The notes below the pieces were generated by a model, which was not told the origin of the DNA, did not search any database, and worked only from the letters and a program-made list of their open reading frames with translations. 14,916 nucleotides of DNA, from assembly GCA_008017255.1 (NCBI GenBank), contig SSHD01000117.1, positions 1 to 14,916 on the forward strand, given 5' to 3'. This document shows positions 1 to 7,100 of this stretch, piece after piece; the first letter of the stretch is position 1, and each line of letters starts with the position of its first letter. This stretch comes from Acinetobacter sp. GTDB taxonomy: Bacteria > Pseudomonadota > Gammaproteobacteria > Pseudomonadales > Moraxellaceae. The position numbers and the translations under genes were made by a program.

Positions 1-1047
1 AGTTTGTTTGATACCCAATGAAATACGACGACGCTCTTCATCAACTTCAAGCACCATAACATCAACTTCATCACCAATCTGAACAACTTTAGATGGGTGG
101 ATGTTTTTGTTCGTGTGATCCATTTCTGAAACGTGTACTAAGCCTTCAACGCCTTCAGCGATTTCAGCAAAACAACCGTAGTCAGTTAAGTTAGTTACAC
201 GCGCTTTAACGATAGAACCTTTAGGGTAACGATTCATAATCGCTAACCAAGGATCTTCGCCTAATTGCTTAAGACCTAAAGATACACGGTTACGATCGCG
301 GTCGAATTTGAGTACTTTAACAGTAACTTCTTGACCCACTTCAACCACTTCTGAAGGGTGTTTAATGCGCTTCCAAGCCATATCTGTGATATGTAGAAGA
401 CCATCAATACCGCCAAGATCAACGAATGCGCCGTAATCGGTAAGATTTTTAATTGTACCAGTAACAGTTTGATCTTCTTGAAGTTGTGAAAGTAATGCTT
501 CACGGTCAGCTGAAGATTCAGCTTCCATTACCGCACGACGAGATACCACAACGTTGTTACGTTTAGCATCAAGTTTAATTACTTTAAACTCTAACTCTTT
601 ACCTTCTAGGTGAGTTGTGTCACGAATAGGACGTGTATCAACTAAAGAACCTGGTAAGAATGCACGTACTGGACCGATATCAACAGTGAAACCGCCTTTA
701 ACCTTACCAGAAATAATACCAGTAACGATTTCGCCGTCTTCAAAGATTTTTTCAAGCTTAGTCCAAGTTTCAGCACGTTTAGCTTTTTCACGCGATAAAA
801 CAGTTTGACCCATACCGTTGTCGAGTGCTTCCACTACAACATCAACAGTGTCACCAACTTGAACTTCAAGTTCACGTTGTTCATTTAAAAATTCAGCACG
901 ATCAACAACGCCTTCAGATTTAAGGCCAGTGTCAACAGTTACCCAGTCAGAATCGATATTAACAACAATACCTTGGATGACTGCGCCTTTTTCGACGTTA
1001 AGGTTTAATTCACTGGCTTCAAAGAGGGCTGCGAAAGATTCGGTCAT
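1..1047 (-). CDS. rpsA: 30S ribosomal protein S1, 3' end cut by window edge
   Basis: Ribosomal protein S1 binds mRNA on the 30S subunit and helps load structured or weak-SD messages. The frame opens at an ATG (1045-1047) and reads 349 codons to the window edge without a stop. It begins [13 protein letters not shown], as in other gammaproteobacterial S1 proteins. Repeated OB-fold S1 motifs are visible, with signatures such as [36 protein letters not shown] and [20 protein letters not shown]. The E. coli protein is 557 residues with six S1 domains, so about the first four are here and the last two lie outside. Upstream there is only a weak AGG six bases before the ATG, as is typical of rpsA, which is autoregulated in enterobacteria. 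cmk lies 113 bases upstream, the usual cmk-rpsA order. Confidence 0.97.
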   Translation of the reverse strand, partial: MTESFAALFEASELNLNVEKGAVIQGIVVNIDSDWVTVDTGLKSEGVVDRAEFLNEQRELEVQVGDTVDVVVEALDNGMGQTVLSREKAKRAETWTKLEKIFEDGEIVTGIISGKVKGGFTVDIGPVRAFLPGSLVDTRPIRDTTHLEGKELEFKVIKLDAKRNNVVVSRRAVMEAESSADREALLSQLQEDQTVTGTIKNLTDYGAFVDLGGIDGLLHITDMAWKRIKHPSEVVEVGQEVTVKVLKFDRDRNRVSLGLKQLGEDPWLAIMNRYPKGSIVKARVTNLTDYGCFAEIAEGVEGLVHVSEMDHTNKNIHPSKVVQIGDEVDVMVLEVDEERRRISLGIKQT

Positions 1048-1054
1048 GATATAC

Positions 1055-1089
1055 CTGATAAAGTCAGCGGTCTTGGATCAGACAAGGCC
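1055..1089 (-). promoter_or_regulatory. rpsA leader with two potential hairpins
   Basis: On the coding strand, GGCCTTG (1083-1089) can pair with CAAGACC (1069-1075) around a seven-base loop with one C-A mismatch. Directly downstream, CTGA (1064-1067) pairs with TCAG (1055-1058) around a five-base loop. The second hairpin takes up part of the only weak AGG ribosome-binding element before the rpsA ATG at 1047. Structured rpsA leaders without a strong SD are known from E. coli and other gammaproteobacteria, where S1 represses its own translation. That this leader does the same is inference; the stems are short and were found by eye. Confidence 0.35.
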
Positions 1090-1160
1090 GGATTAGTTAA
1101 GTTGTTACATTGTCCAAAAAATCTGATCAAGCAATGCTTCAACTGGAGTTAAATTGGGTG

Positions 1161-1844
1161 TTATTTAGCGATACAAGTGTCGATATAATTCACCATAAGC
1201 TGAAACACTTCATCAATGCCTATAGTAGAGCTATCAATGATATACGCGTCTTCAGCTGGCTTTAATGGAGCAACTGTACGCTCCATATCGCGTTTATCTC
1301 GTGCTTGTATGTTAAATAAAATGTCGCTTATTTTAGCATCTAGCCCCATACCCTGCAACTGTTTTACTCGGCGCTCCGCACGCGACTCCGCCGATGCAGT
1401 CAGGTAAATTTTGGCTTGTGCTTCTGGAAAAATGGCCGTTGCCATATCTCGCCCGTCGGCAACCAAACCCGGCACTTGGATAAATGCCCGCTGCCGTTCG
1501 AACAAAGCTTGGCGCAGTTCAGGAATGACCGCCACTTTCGAGGCGTATTCGCCGACTTGTTCAGTGCGAATGGTTTGCGATACATCTACACCATCTAAAA
1601 AAGTCTGGGTGCTATTTGATGCTATTTTAAATTCAATATCTAAATGAGTAGCATATTCAACACATTGCGCCAAGTTGGCCTCAATATGTTCGAGTAAACC
1701 ACGTTGGAACAATGACAGCCCAAGCAAACGATATAAAGCACCAGAATCTAACAAATTATATTGGTAGTGGGCTGCAATTTTTGCCGCCAAAGTGCCTTTG
1801 CCCGAACCACTCGGACCATCGATAGTAATAATCTGAACTGTCAT
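1161..1844 (-). CDS. cmk: (d)CMP kinase (cytidylate kinase)
   Basis: Phosphorylates CMP and dCMP with ATP to the diphosphates, in cytosolic pyrimidine nucleotide salvage and synthesis. The 227-residue length matches bacterial Cmk. The N-terminus [15 protein letters not shown] carries the P-loop (GPSGSGKGT, residues 10-18). LLDSGALYR (31-39) follows as the start of the CMP-binding region. [21 protein letters not shown] matches the family's DGRD motif, and the Arg-rich AESRAERR segment matches its lid. The ATG at 1844 has an AGAGG element five to six bases upstream and lies nine bases after the stop of the SRPBCC gene, so it is probably cotranscribed with it. rpsA follows downstream. Confidence 0.97.
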   Translation of the reverse strand: MTVQIITIDGPSGSGKGTLAAKIAAHYQYNLLDSGALYRLLGLSLFQRGLLEHIEANLAQCVEYATHLDIEFKIASNSTQTFLDGVDVSQTIRTEQVGEYASKVAVIPELRQALFERQRAFIQVPGLVADGRDMATAIFPEAQAKIYLTASAESRAERRVKQLQGMGLDAKISDILFNIQARDKRDMERTVAPLKPAEDAYIIDSSTIGIDEVFQLMVNYIDTCIAK

Positions 1845-1853
1845 TGCTACCTC

Positions 1854-2294
1854 TTATGAAGCCATTGATTTCGCTAATTTTAACAAGCCTAGTGTAATCG
1901 CTGCCTTGAGTTGTGCAAGTATTATTTGACTGACTAAAGGCGCTTTTAAGCTCAATTCAATTTTATAAGTGACTAAAGTGATGTATGGGGTAATTTCTCT
2001 AAAATCAATTTGCCCTAAATGATGCTTCACCAATGGGTTATTGATAATTTTATATTCAATACGTTGATTTTCTTGCACTAAGGTAATTTCTTCTTGCAAT
2101 GGTTTGACTGGACCAAAACCCAAACGACGCACTGAACCCAGACCATCTGGACGCTGCGGGTCGGTTGAATCTTTCACACGCACCACTTGTACTGGCGCAA
2201 AAGCAGTATTAAAAGTGGCATGTTTAGATAACAAGTTAAATACTTCCGCAACTGGTGCATTAAATTCTCTGGTCACGGTAATTGCATTACGCAT
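1854..2294 (-). CDS. SRPBCC (START/Bet v1-like) family protein
   Basis: A 146-residue protein with the polyketide cyclase/START-like pattern. The N-terminal strand MRNAITVTREFNAPVAEVFN is followed by a helix, then an antiparallel sheet region (GLGSVRRLGFGPVKPLQEEI, RIEYKII, YITLVTYKIEL) and a long C-terminal helix (LAQLKAAITLGLLKLAKS). Proteins of this fold have a hydrophobic cavity and bind lipids or other small hydrophobic ligands; the ligand here cannot be told. I chose the ATG at 2292-2294 because AAGG lies seven bases upstream (2302-2305) and the fold begins at that point. The same frame extends upstream to an ATG at 2333 and a TTG at 2345, but neither has an SD and the extra residues (NSVNKKGRA) look non-conserved. 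It sits between tadA and cmk. Confidence 0.75.
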   Translation of the reverse strand: MRNAITVTREFNAPVAEVFNLLSKHATFNTAFAPVQVVRVKDSTDPQRPDGLGSVRRLGFGPVKPLQEEITLVQENQRIEYKIINNPLVKHHLGQIDFREITPYITLVTYKIELSLKAPLVSQIILAQLKAAITLGLLKLAKSMAS

Positions 2295-2359
2295 AGCTCG
2301 GCCTTTTTTATTCACTGAATTTTTTGAGCGCATAGTGTGCCACAATTCGCTGTTAATTT

Positions 2360-2872
2360 TTAATCATTTGAACTGGTTTTTAGATCAACGGATTTTTTCT
2401 TTTCGCTTCTGCGCTGTTTAAAAAATGCACTTAACTGCGCTGAACATTGCGCCTGTAAACAACCCTGCTCAAACACAAATTTATGATTGTAATAACCACT
2501 GTCTAATAACTGCCGCGCGCTAATGAGTGAACCTGCTTTCGGCTCAAGGCTGGCGAACACCACACGTTTAATACGTGCATGAATAAGCGCCCCAACACAC
2601 ATGGTGCAAGGCTCTAAGGTGACATACAAGGTTGCATCTTCAGGTAAACGATAGTTGCTGAGGTTTTGGCAAGCAGCACGCAAGGCTTGAATTTCGGCAT
2701 GTGCCGTTGGGTCTGCCAATTTGATTGGTGCATTATAACCTGTACCAATGGCTTGCCCTTGACTGACAATAATCGCACCAACTGGTATTTCACCTTGCGC
2801 TGCGGCGAATGCAGCCTGCTCATAAGCAAGCTGCATCCAGTGTTCATCATTCAAAGAAAAAACGGTGTCCAT
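2360..2872 (-). CDS. tadA: tRNA adenosine(34) deaminase TadA
   Basis: Deaminates adenosine 34 of tRNA-Arg(ACG) to inosine, which widens wobble decoding. The 170-residue length is close to the 167 of E. coli TadA. The zinc-dependent deaminase motif is complete: HAE at residues 58-60 (zinc ligand His58, proton-shuttle Glu60) and PCTMC at 88-92 (zinc ligands Cys89 and Cys92). N-terminal EIPVGAIIV is also typical of TadA. The C-terminal tail is lysine/arginine-rich (KQRRSEKKKS). The ATG at 2872 lies five bases after the stop of the upstream CoA-thioester enzyme, without a clear SD, so translation probably depends on coupling. Other members of the CDA superfamily are less likely because the whole TadA core is present. 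Confidence 0.95.
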   Translation of the reverse strand: MDTVFSLNDEHWMQLAYEQAAFAAAQGEIPVGAIIVSQGQAIGTGYNAPIKLADPTAHAEIQALRAACQNLSNYRLPEDATLYVTLEPCTMCVGALIHARIKRVVFASLEPKAGSLISARQLLDSGYYNHKFVFEQGCLQAQCSAQLSAFFKQRRSEKKKSVDLKTSSND

Positions 2873-2877
2873 TACAT

Positions 2878-3999
2878 TTAAACAATAATTTCATATTGCT
2901 TAAGTAAGACATTCCAACTCTCGATATTGGTGATTGGTGGACAATTTCCCAATATATTTTTCAAACTGATTTGTTCAGTGGCCTGCCATTCTGGTGCGAG
3001 GTCTTTATCAACCAAACGCGCACGCACGCCTTCTACAAAGTCTGGATGGCGGATTTTCCAATCGGAAATTTGTGCTTCTAAGGCAAATACTTCATCCCAC
3101 GCATGACCTTGTTTACCCCATTGCCATAGCAACCAAGTAATAGCAGCGGTGCTTGGTGAACCTTTTTGCAAGTTTTCACTGGCTTGGCGTAACCAATCAC
3201 TACTAGCATCACTTAAACCAATAATGGATTGGTAATCTTGCTCAAAACTGTAACCACGACATACGCTATGAATCACGTCAATGGAGCTTTGTAATGGCCC
3301 TGCCGCTACAGGACGATGTAAACTATTTAGTGTGTCATCAATGGCACGGAATGCGCCGGCTGGATAATGATTCCAGTCGACATTGATGATTTTTTGCAAC
3401 ACGTTGTCACGTTGCGCTTCGCAAATATGCGTAGCCCAACCAATGCTAAACGCGCCTGCCGCAGTCATTATTGAACCCGTTAGACCAGTAAACAAACCAA
3501 TTGGGCCTCGATCGGCAAGGAAGCGGCTGCCACCAACATCTGGATACAAACCAATATTGATTTCAGGCATCGCCAAACGTGAATACGGCGTAACCAGACG
3601 AAACGGTGCTGCCATAAATAAGCCCAAGCCACCCCCCATCACATAACCCTCGCCCCAAACCACAACGGGCTTGGCGTAGTTATGCAATAGTAAGTCGAGT
3701 GCGTATTCTTGTTGAAAAAATTGGTTGGCAGTTTCAACTTCGTTATTAATCACCAATTGACGCAGCTTGCGTACATCACCCCCCGCACAAAATGCTTTCG
3801 GTGTGGTGGAATCTAACCAGATGGCTTTAACCGTGTCATCGTTATGAAACCGTTCAAAAACATTCAGCAATGCACTGGCAAGTGACTCATCTAAAGCATG
3901 CAACGACTTTGGGCGGTTCAGGCGCACAATGCGCCAACCATTAATCGCTTGCTCTATAATTAAATCGGGATGATCACTGTGTAAATCGGGAGAATTCAT
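2878..3999 (-). CDS. 3-hydroxyisobutyryl-CoA hydrolase-like (enoyl-CoA hydratase/isomerase family)
   Basis: A 373-residue crotonase-fold protein of the HIBCH type, which in valine breakdown hydrolyses 3-hydroxyisobutyryl-CoA to 3-hydroxyisobutyrate and CoA. Oxyanion-hole elements are at AFCAGGDVR (69-77) and GEGYVMGGGLGL (116-127). MPEINIGLYPDVGGSRFL (144-161) carries the catalytic acids Glu146 and Asp154, with the same eight-residue spacing as the Glu/Asp pair of human HIBCH. The long C-terminal half (about 160 residues after this motif) also fits HIBCH rather than short enoyl-CoA hydratases. Its ATG overlaps the ung stop by one base (TAATG), a sign of translational coupling. No other valine-degradation genes are nearby, so the exact acyl-CoA substrate is unproven. 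Confidence 0.85.
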   Translation of the reverse strand: MNSPDLHSDHPDLIIEQAINGWRIVRLNRPKSLHALDESLASALLNVFERFHNDDTVKAIWLDSTTPKAFCAGGDVRKLRQLVINNEVETANQFFQQEYALDLLLHNYAKPVVVWGEGYVMGGGLGLFMAAPFRLVTPYSRLAMPEINIGLYPDVGGSRFLADRGPIGLFTGLTGSIMTAAGAFSIGWATHICEAQRDNVLQKIINVDWNHYPAGAFRAIDDTLNSLHRPVAAGPLQSSIDVIHSVCRGYSFEQDYQSIIGLSDASSDWLRQASENLQKGSPSTAAITWLLWQWGKQGHAWDEVFALEAQISDWKIRHPDFVEGVRARLVDKDLAPEWQATEQISLKNILGNCPPITNIESWNVLLKQYEIIV

Positions 4000-4712
4000 T
4001 ATGCGTCCAGTTGCCAGTTTATGGGTTCAATGCCATGTTGTTTCAAATAATGATTGGTTTTAGAAAATACTTTACAGCCAAAAAAACCACCTCGGTTTGC
4101 TGAAAGTGGCGATGGATGCGCTGCCGTCAAGACCAAATGTCTGCTGCGATCAATCCGCTGACCTTTGCGCTGTGCATAAGCGCCCCACAATATAAACACA
4201 ATGTGCTCACGTTGCTCACTTAACACATCTATTACCGTATCGGTAAAGTCTTCCCAACCTTGTTTTTGGTGCGAAGTCGGTAAGCCTGCTTCCACCGTCA
4301 GCACACTGTTTAACAACAGTACGCCTTGTGCTGCCCACTGACTCAAGTCCCCATGCCGTACTGCTGGCACACCCAAATCTGTGGCTAACTCATGGAAAAT
4401 ATTACGCAAAGATGGCGGTAATGCAAGCCCTCTTTGTACCGAAAAACTTAAACCATTGGCTTGATCTACCCCATGATACGGGTCTTGCCCTAATATCACG
4501 ACCTTCACTTGTGCAATTGGCGTGCTATTAAAAGCATTAAAAATTTGATGATTAGGAGGATAAATGGTTTTTTGTGCCAGCTTTTGCTGATTTAAAAACT
4601 CACGCAACTGACTCATTTTGCTACTAAGTAAAAACTCACTTAAAGCTGCTTTCCAAGAGGCATCTAACTGAATTTTATTGAGTTGTTCCTGCTGCTGTGC
4701 AGTAAGTTGCAT
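3999..4712 (-). CDS. ung: Uracil-DNA glycosylase (family 1)
   Basis: Removes uracil from DNA as the first step of base excision repair. From the chosen start the protein is 237 residues; E. coli Ung is 229. The family 1 water-activating motif GQDPYHG is at 75-81 (catalytic Asp77). The uracil-pocket segment LPPSLRNIFHEL and LLLNSVLTVEAG are present, and HPSPLSANRG carries the catalytic His199. The frame also allows an ATG at 4736, but that has no SD, whereas the ATG at 4710-4712 has AAGGA six bases upstream. The stop overlaps the start of the CoA hydrolase gene. A QueD-like gene precedes it by about 50 bases. Confidence 0.97.
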   Translation of the reverse strand: MQLTAQQQEQLNKIQLDASWKAALSEFLLSSKMSQLREFLNQQKLAQKTIYPPNHQIFNAFNSTPIAQVKVVILGQDPYHGVDQANGLSFSVQRGLALPPSLRNIFHELATDLGVPAVRHGDLSQWAAQGVLLLNSVLTVEAGLPTSHQKQGWEDFTDTVIDVLSEQREHIVFILWGAYAQRKGQRIDRSRHLVLTAAHPSPLSANRGGFFGCKVFSKTNHYLKQHGIEPINWQLDA

Positions 4713-4718
4713 GAATAT

Positions 4719-4723
4719 TCCTT
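4719..4723 (-). promoter_or_regulatory. Ribosome-binding site deciding the ung start
   Basis: AAGGA on the coding strand, six bases before the ATG at 4712. The alternative in-frame ATG at 4736 lies upstream of this site and has no comparable element, which favours the 237-residue Ung. Confidence 0.7.
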
Positions 4724-4763
4724 GCCTTAAATCCATTACCTTGCGTTTATTAAATACTAAAGC

Positions 4764-5360
4764 TTAAATTTTAACTTGTAATTCGACTTGCGGGTTTTCA
4801 AAAGCAATGCCCTGTTTCAAATTTTCATACAGTTGAGGGTTACTCCACTCCGCCTGTACTTGTTCAGAAAATACAATTTGATCTAGGCTTAATACACCCA
4901 TCTGCTCGTTATGAATATCTTCTACAAAGCTTTGTGCATAGCCAGTGTCGGTTTCATGCACAATTACCGAATAGACTTCTACATCGCCCTCACCATTTTG
5001 GGTAACGGTCGAGGCTAAAACTTGCTGCGCCAAATAGAAAAAAATCCGTGAAAATTGTTCTGCAGAAGGTGATACTGGCAAGGCAATCCAACGAGCGCTA
5101 AAGGTTTGACATGCTGCTATATAAGCAGCTTCGTCTTTGTTCCAATAACAAATCGCATGATCAAAACTATCAAATAATTCTTTAATCACACCTTTGAGCA
5201 GGCCGAAATCGTAGACCATTTGCCCATGATCGAGCTTAGATGCTTTAAGTAATAGTTCGACTTTATAGCTATGTCCATGAATCGAACGCTTACAGCGATC
5301 CGAGGTGCAATTTCGCACAATATGAGCATTTTCAAACTTAAATAATTTACGAATTAACAT
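4764..5360 (-). CDS. 6-carboxytetrahydropterin synthase / PTPS (QueD-like) family
   Basis: A T-fold enzyme of the QueD/6-pyruvoyltetrahydropterin synthase family. QueD turns dihydroneopterin triphosphate into 6-carboxytetrahydropterin for queuosine and other 7-deazapurines. The three zinc ligands are His13 (FENAH), His28 and His30 (SIHGHSY). A candidate catalytic Cys23, the Asp67-His68 pair (FDHA) and Glu136 (VHETDTGYAQ), which anchors the pterin, are also present. Two things are unusual. The Cys-to-HGH spacing is four residues, between E. coli QueD (three) and mammalian PTPS (five). The protein is 198 residues against about 120 for E. coli QueD, with an insertion after FDHA and about 55 residues beyond the Glu136 motif. 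The reaction is therefore family-level inference. It is the first gene of a likely operon with ung, after a good -10 box. Confidence 0.83.
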   Translation of the reverse strand: MLIRKLFKFENAHIVRNCTSDRCKRSIHGHSYKVELLLKASKLDHGQMVYDFGLLKGVIKELFDSFDHAICYWNKDEAAYIAACQTFSARWIALPVSPSAEQFSRIFFYLAQQVLASTVTQNGEGDVEVYSVIVHETDTGYAQSFVEDIHNEQMGVLSLDQIVFSEQVQAEWSNPQLYENLKQGIAFENPQVELQVKI

Positions 5361-5375
5361 GCAGCAAGCTGATCT

Positions 5376-5407
5376 TTCATTGCAAATGAACTTGCATTAT
5401 AAAGCAA
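5376..5407 (-). promoter_or_regulatory. Probable promoter and dyads ahead of the QueD-like gene
   Basis: A perfect TATAAT (coding strand) lies at 5396-5401, 35-40 bases before the ATG at 5360. No good -35 hexamer stands at 17 bases, so it may be activator-dependent. The -10 box lies inside a dyad, TTGC-N8-GCAA (5392-5407). A second dyad, TTCAT-TTGCA-ATGAA (5376-5390), lies in the expected transcript leader. This 94-base gap is the only obvious promoter region between the gsp genes and cmk. Confidence 0.45.
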
Positions 5408-5454
5408 ATAATTCCGCTTTGGGGTGGATTTTAAATGTGCAAACTACTCGCCAC

Positions 5455-6408
5455 CTAAAACGGAGCTAGACTTCTGGAATACACCGTGACTTTTCGGTCT
5501 TTACGCGACATGGCGCTGCTAAATTGGCGCTTCCGCTCACTCAATACCACTTCTATTTGCGCAGTAAAATAGTCCGATTTAGTGTCTAAAAGCGCTGTGG
5601 CATCGGTTTTACTTTGCTCATCTAAGTCAGAAAAAGCATCTAATTGCCATAAATCATCAACATTATTGAAATAGGTTAATTCGTTTTGTTTGGCTTTAAG
5701 CTGTTGCTCCACTGCTTGCACATCTATTTTAGGGTCAATACTCGCTAAAAGCACTGCCGATGCAGTATTCATATTGACTTTAGTTGTGTTAGGTAAAGCG
5801 GTGACATAAGGTGCAATCAGCGCATAATTTTTCGCTTCAAAACCACGTACCAGTTTTAATTCTTCCACCGTGTGAAATTTATTATTTGCTGCCAAATAAC
5901 TGCCAGACAGACCTTGATAATAATGACTTTCTGCCCCCATAGCGCCTATGGTTTCATCATCGGCATCTTGCCAATCTATGACCGACTGACTTAACTCTGC
6001 CGGCAAACCGACTCGCTGTAATAATTTTTCAAACCAACGCTGTGCGGCTTCATCGACCGTACCATCGGCTTTTAACAAATTATTCAGGTTAAATTTGCCC
6101 GACTCATCTAACAAGCGTCCTGACACTGCGCCATCTTCCACTGGAAATGCTGGCATCGGTTTAGCCCAATTTTCCTGCAAATGATCGAGCGCTGCACCAT
6201 TTTCACTGTCTTGAATTAATAATTCTGCAAAAAAAGCTTCGGCACTTTTCGCATACATTAACGATTGATTTTGCCGCATCAAATAACTGGTGTTTTCAGC
6301 AGTATGACTTTGTCGTTTCACAATGGTTGCCGCTAAAATTGTAGCAAGTGCGACCATCACCAAAATAGTTAATAAGGCGACACCACGTTGCGATACATAG
6401 CTGTTCAT
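5455..6408 (-). CDS. gspK: Type II secretion minor pseudopilin GspK
   Basis: GspK is the large minor pseudopilin thought to cap the tip of the type II secretion pseudopilus with GspI and GspJ. It is made in the inner membrane and cut by the prepilin peptidase. The leader is MNSYVSQRG (cleavage after Gly9), followed by VALLTILVMVALATILAATI as the hydrophobic helix. Residue +5 is Thr, not Glu, the hallmark of GspK among pseudopilins. A large alpha/beta globular domain follows; SGKFNLNNLL, VIDWQDADDE and VNMNTASAVLLA are typical GspK segments. The length of 317 residues is in the family range. The ATG overlaps the gspJ stop by four bases (ATGA), so the two are coupled. Confidence 0.95.
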   Translation of the reverse strand: MNSYVSQRGVALLTILVMVALATILAATIVKRQSHTAENTSYLMRQNQSLMYAKSAEAFFAELLIQDSENGAALDHLQENWAKPMPAFPVEDGAVSGRLLDESGKFNLNNLLKADGTVDEAAQRWFEKLLQRVGLPAELSQSVIDWQDADDETIGAMGAESHYYQGLSGSYLAANNKFHTVEELKLVRGFEAKNYALIAPYVTALPNTTKVNMNTASAVLLASIDPKIDVQAVEQQLKAKQNELTYFNNVDDLWQLDAFSDLDEQSKTDATALLDTKSDYFTAQIEVVLSERKRQFSSAMSRKDRKVTVYSRSLAPF

Positions 6409-7100
6409 GATGATTCCGCACTATTTTGAGTGGTCGTGGGTTGTGTGGATTTGAGTAAGCTATAAATCCATTCGTAATCTGTGCCTGCAACAGTCAGTTG
6501 TATTTTTATCGCCAAGGGTAAGGTTTTTAATGCCGTAACATCATTTGGATCACTGAGGTTTTCTGGCCATTGGCTGAGTTCTTGTGGGTTCAACACCACA
6601 ATTTTAAATTGCTCAACATTTTCCAATAGTGTGCTCGACAGCGGTTGCACCTGACTGGAAATATTTAAATTGGCATATTTTAAACGATAAAGTTTTTTTT
6701 GCGTGGCATCGTAGCGGTATTCAATCCGCTCATAAGGCGATAATCCTTGCTTGAGTGGATCGCTCACCCCCGCTTTGCTAAACATCAAACTTTGATCATT
6801 TAACCGCAGCGCTGCTTGTAACTGTCGTCCATCGTTGGCGGTTAAAGGAATAATTTGCAAACTATCTCTTAAAACTTGCTGATAAGCGTCTTGTAAGGCA
6901 AATAAATGCGTTTCATGCTCGGCATTGCGGTCTTTGACTTTAATCAAATAATCGAACACTTTCCAACCCAGCATCGACAGCACGGCAAAAATAGTGATTG
7001 CCACCAATAGCTCAACCAAGGTAAAGGCGCGAATATAAGTCGAACGAGGCTTGACACTCCGCTTAGTCGAAGAACTTGCTTTAGGCTGTGCATGCGTCAT
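6405..7100 (-). CDS. gspJ: Type II secretion minor pseudopilin GspJ
   Basis: Minor pseudopilin that joins GspI and GspK in the pseudopilus tip complex. FTLVELLVAITIFAVLSMLGW is the conserved prepilin helix, with Glu at +5 (residue 30), followed by a periplasmic beta-rich domain (YERIEYRYDATQKKLYR, LLENVEQFKIVVLN). Two points are odd. The residue before the cleavage site is Ala25 (codon GCC) rather than the near-invariant Gly. The leader is also long (25 residues) and rich in Ser, Lys and Arg. Its length (231 residues) is normal for the family. It overlaps gspI and gspK by four bases on each side (ATGA junctions), so the gspI-J-K set is translated as a coupled unit. Confidence 0.93.
   Translation of the reverse strand: MTHAQPKASSSTKRSVKPRSTYIRAFTLVELLVAITIFAVLSMLGWKVFDYLIKVKDRNAEHETHLFALQDAYQQVLRDSLQIIPLTANDGRQLQAALRLNDQSLMFSKAGVSDPLKQGLSPYERIEYRYDATQKKLYRLKYANLNISSQVQPLSSTLLENVEQFKIVVLNPQELSQWPENLSDPNDVTALKTLPLAIKIQLTVAGTDYEWIYSLLKSTQPTTTQNSAESS

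Noticed and set aside
617..808. Plus-strand open frame opposite rpsA
   Set aside because: It is antisense to conserved S1 domain coding sequence and has no recognisable protein features.
1048..1160. Sigma-70 promoter for rpsA in the cmk-rpsA gap
   Set aside because: A TGGACA-like -35 exists, but no acceptable -10 stands at 16-18 bases; the promoter may exist but cannot be placed from the sequence.
1216..1647. Several overlapping plus-strand frames opposite cmk
   Set aside because: They are shadows of the conserved kinase frame, Cys/Ser/Arg-rich, with no domain pattern or convincing start.
2295..2345. Extended N-terminus of the SRPBCC protein from a TTG at 2345 or ATG at 2333
   Set aside because: No SD precedes these codons, while the ATG at 2294 has AAGG at seven bases and begins exactly at the first strand of the fold.
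5405..5458. GGTGG/CCACC inverted pair after gspK as a terminator
   Set aside because: The arms are only five bases and more than 20 bases apart, with no U-run after them, so an intrinsic terminator is not supported.
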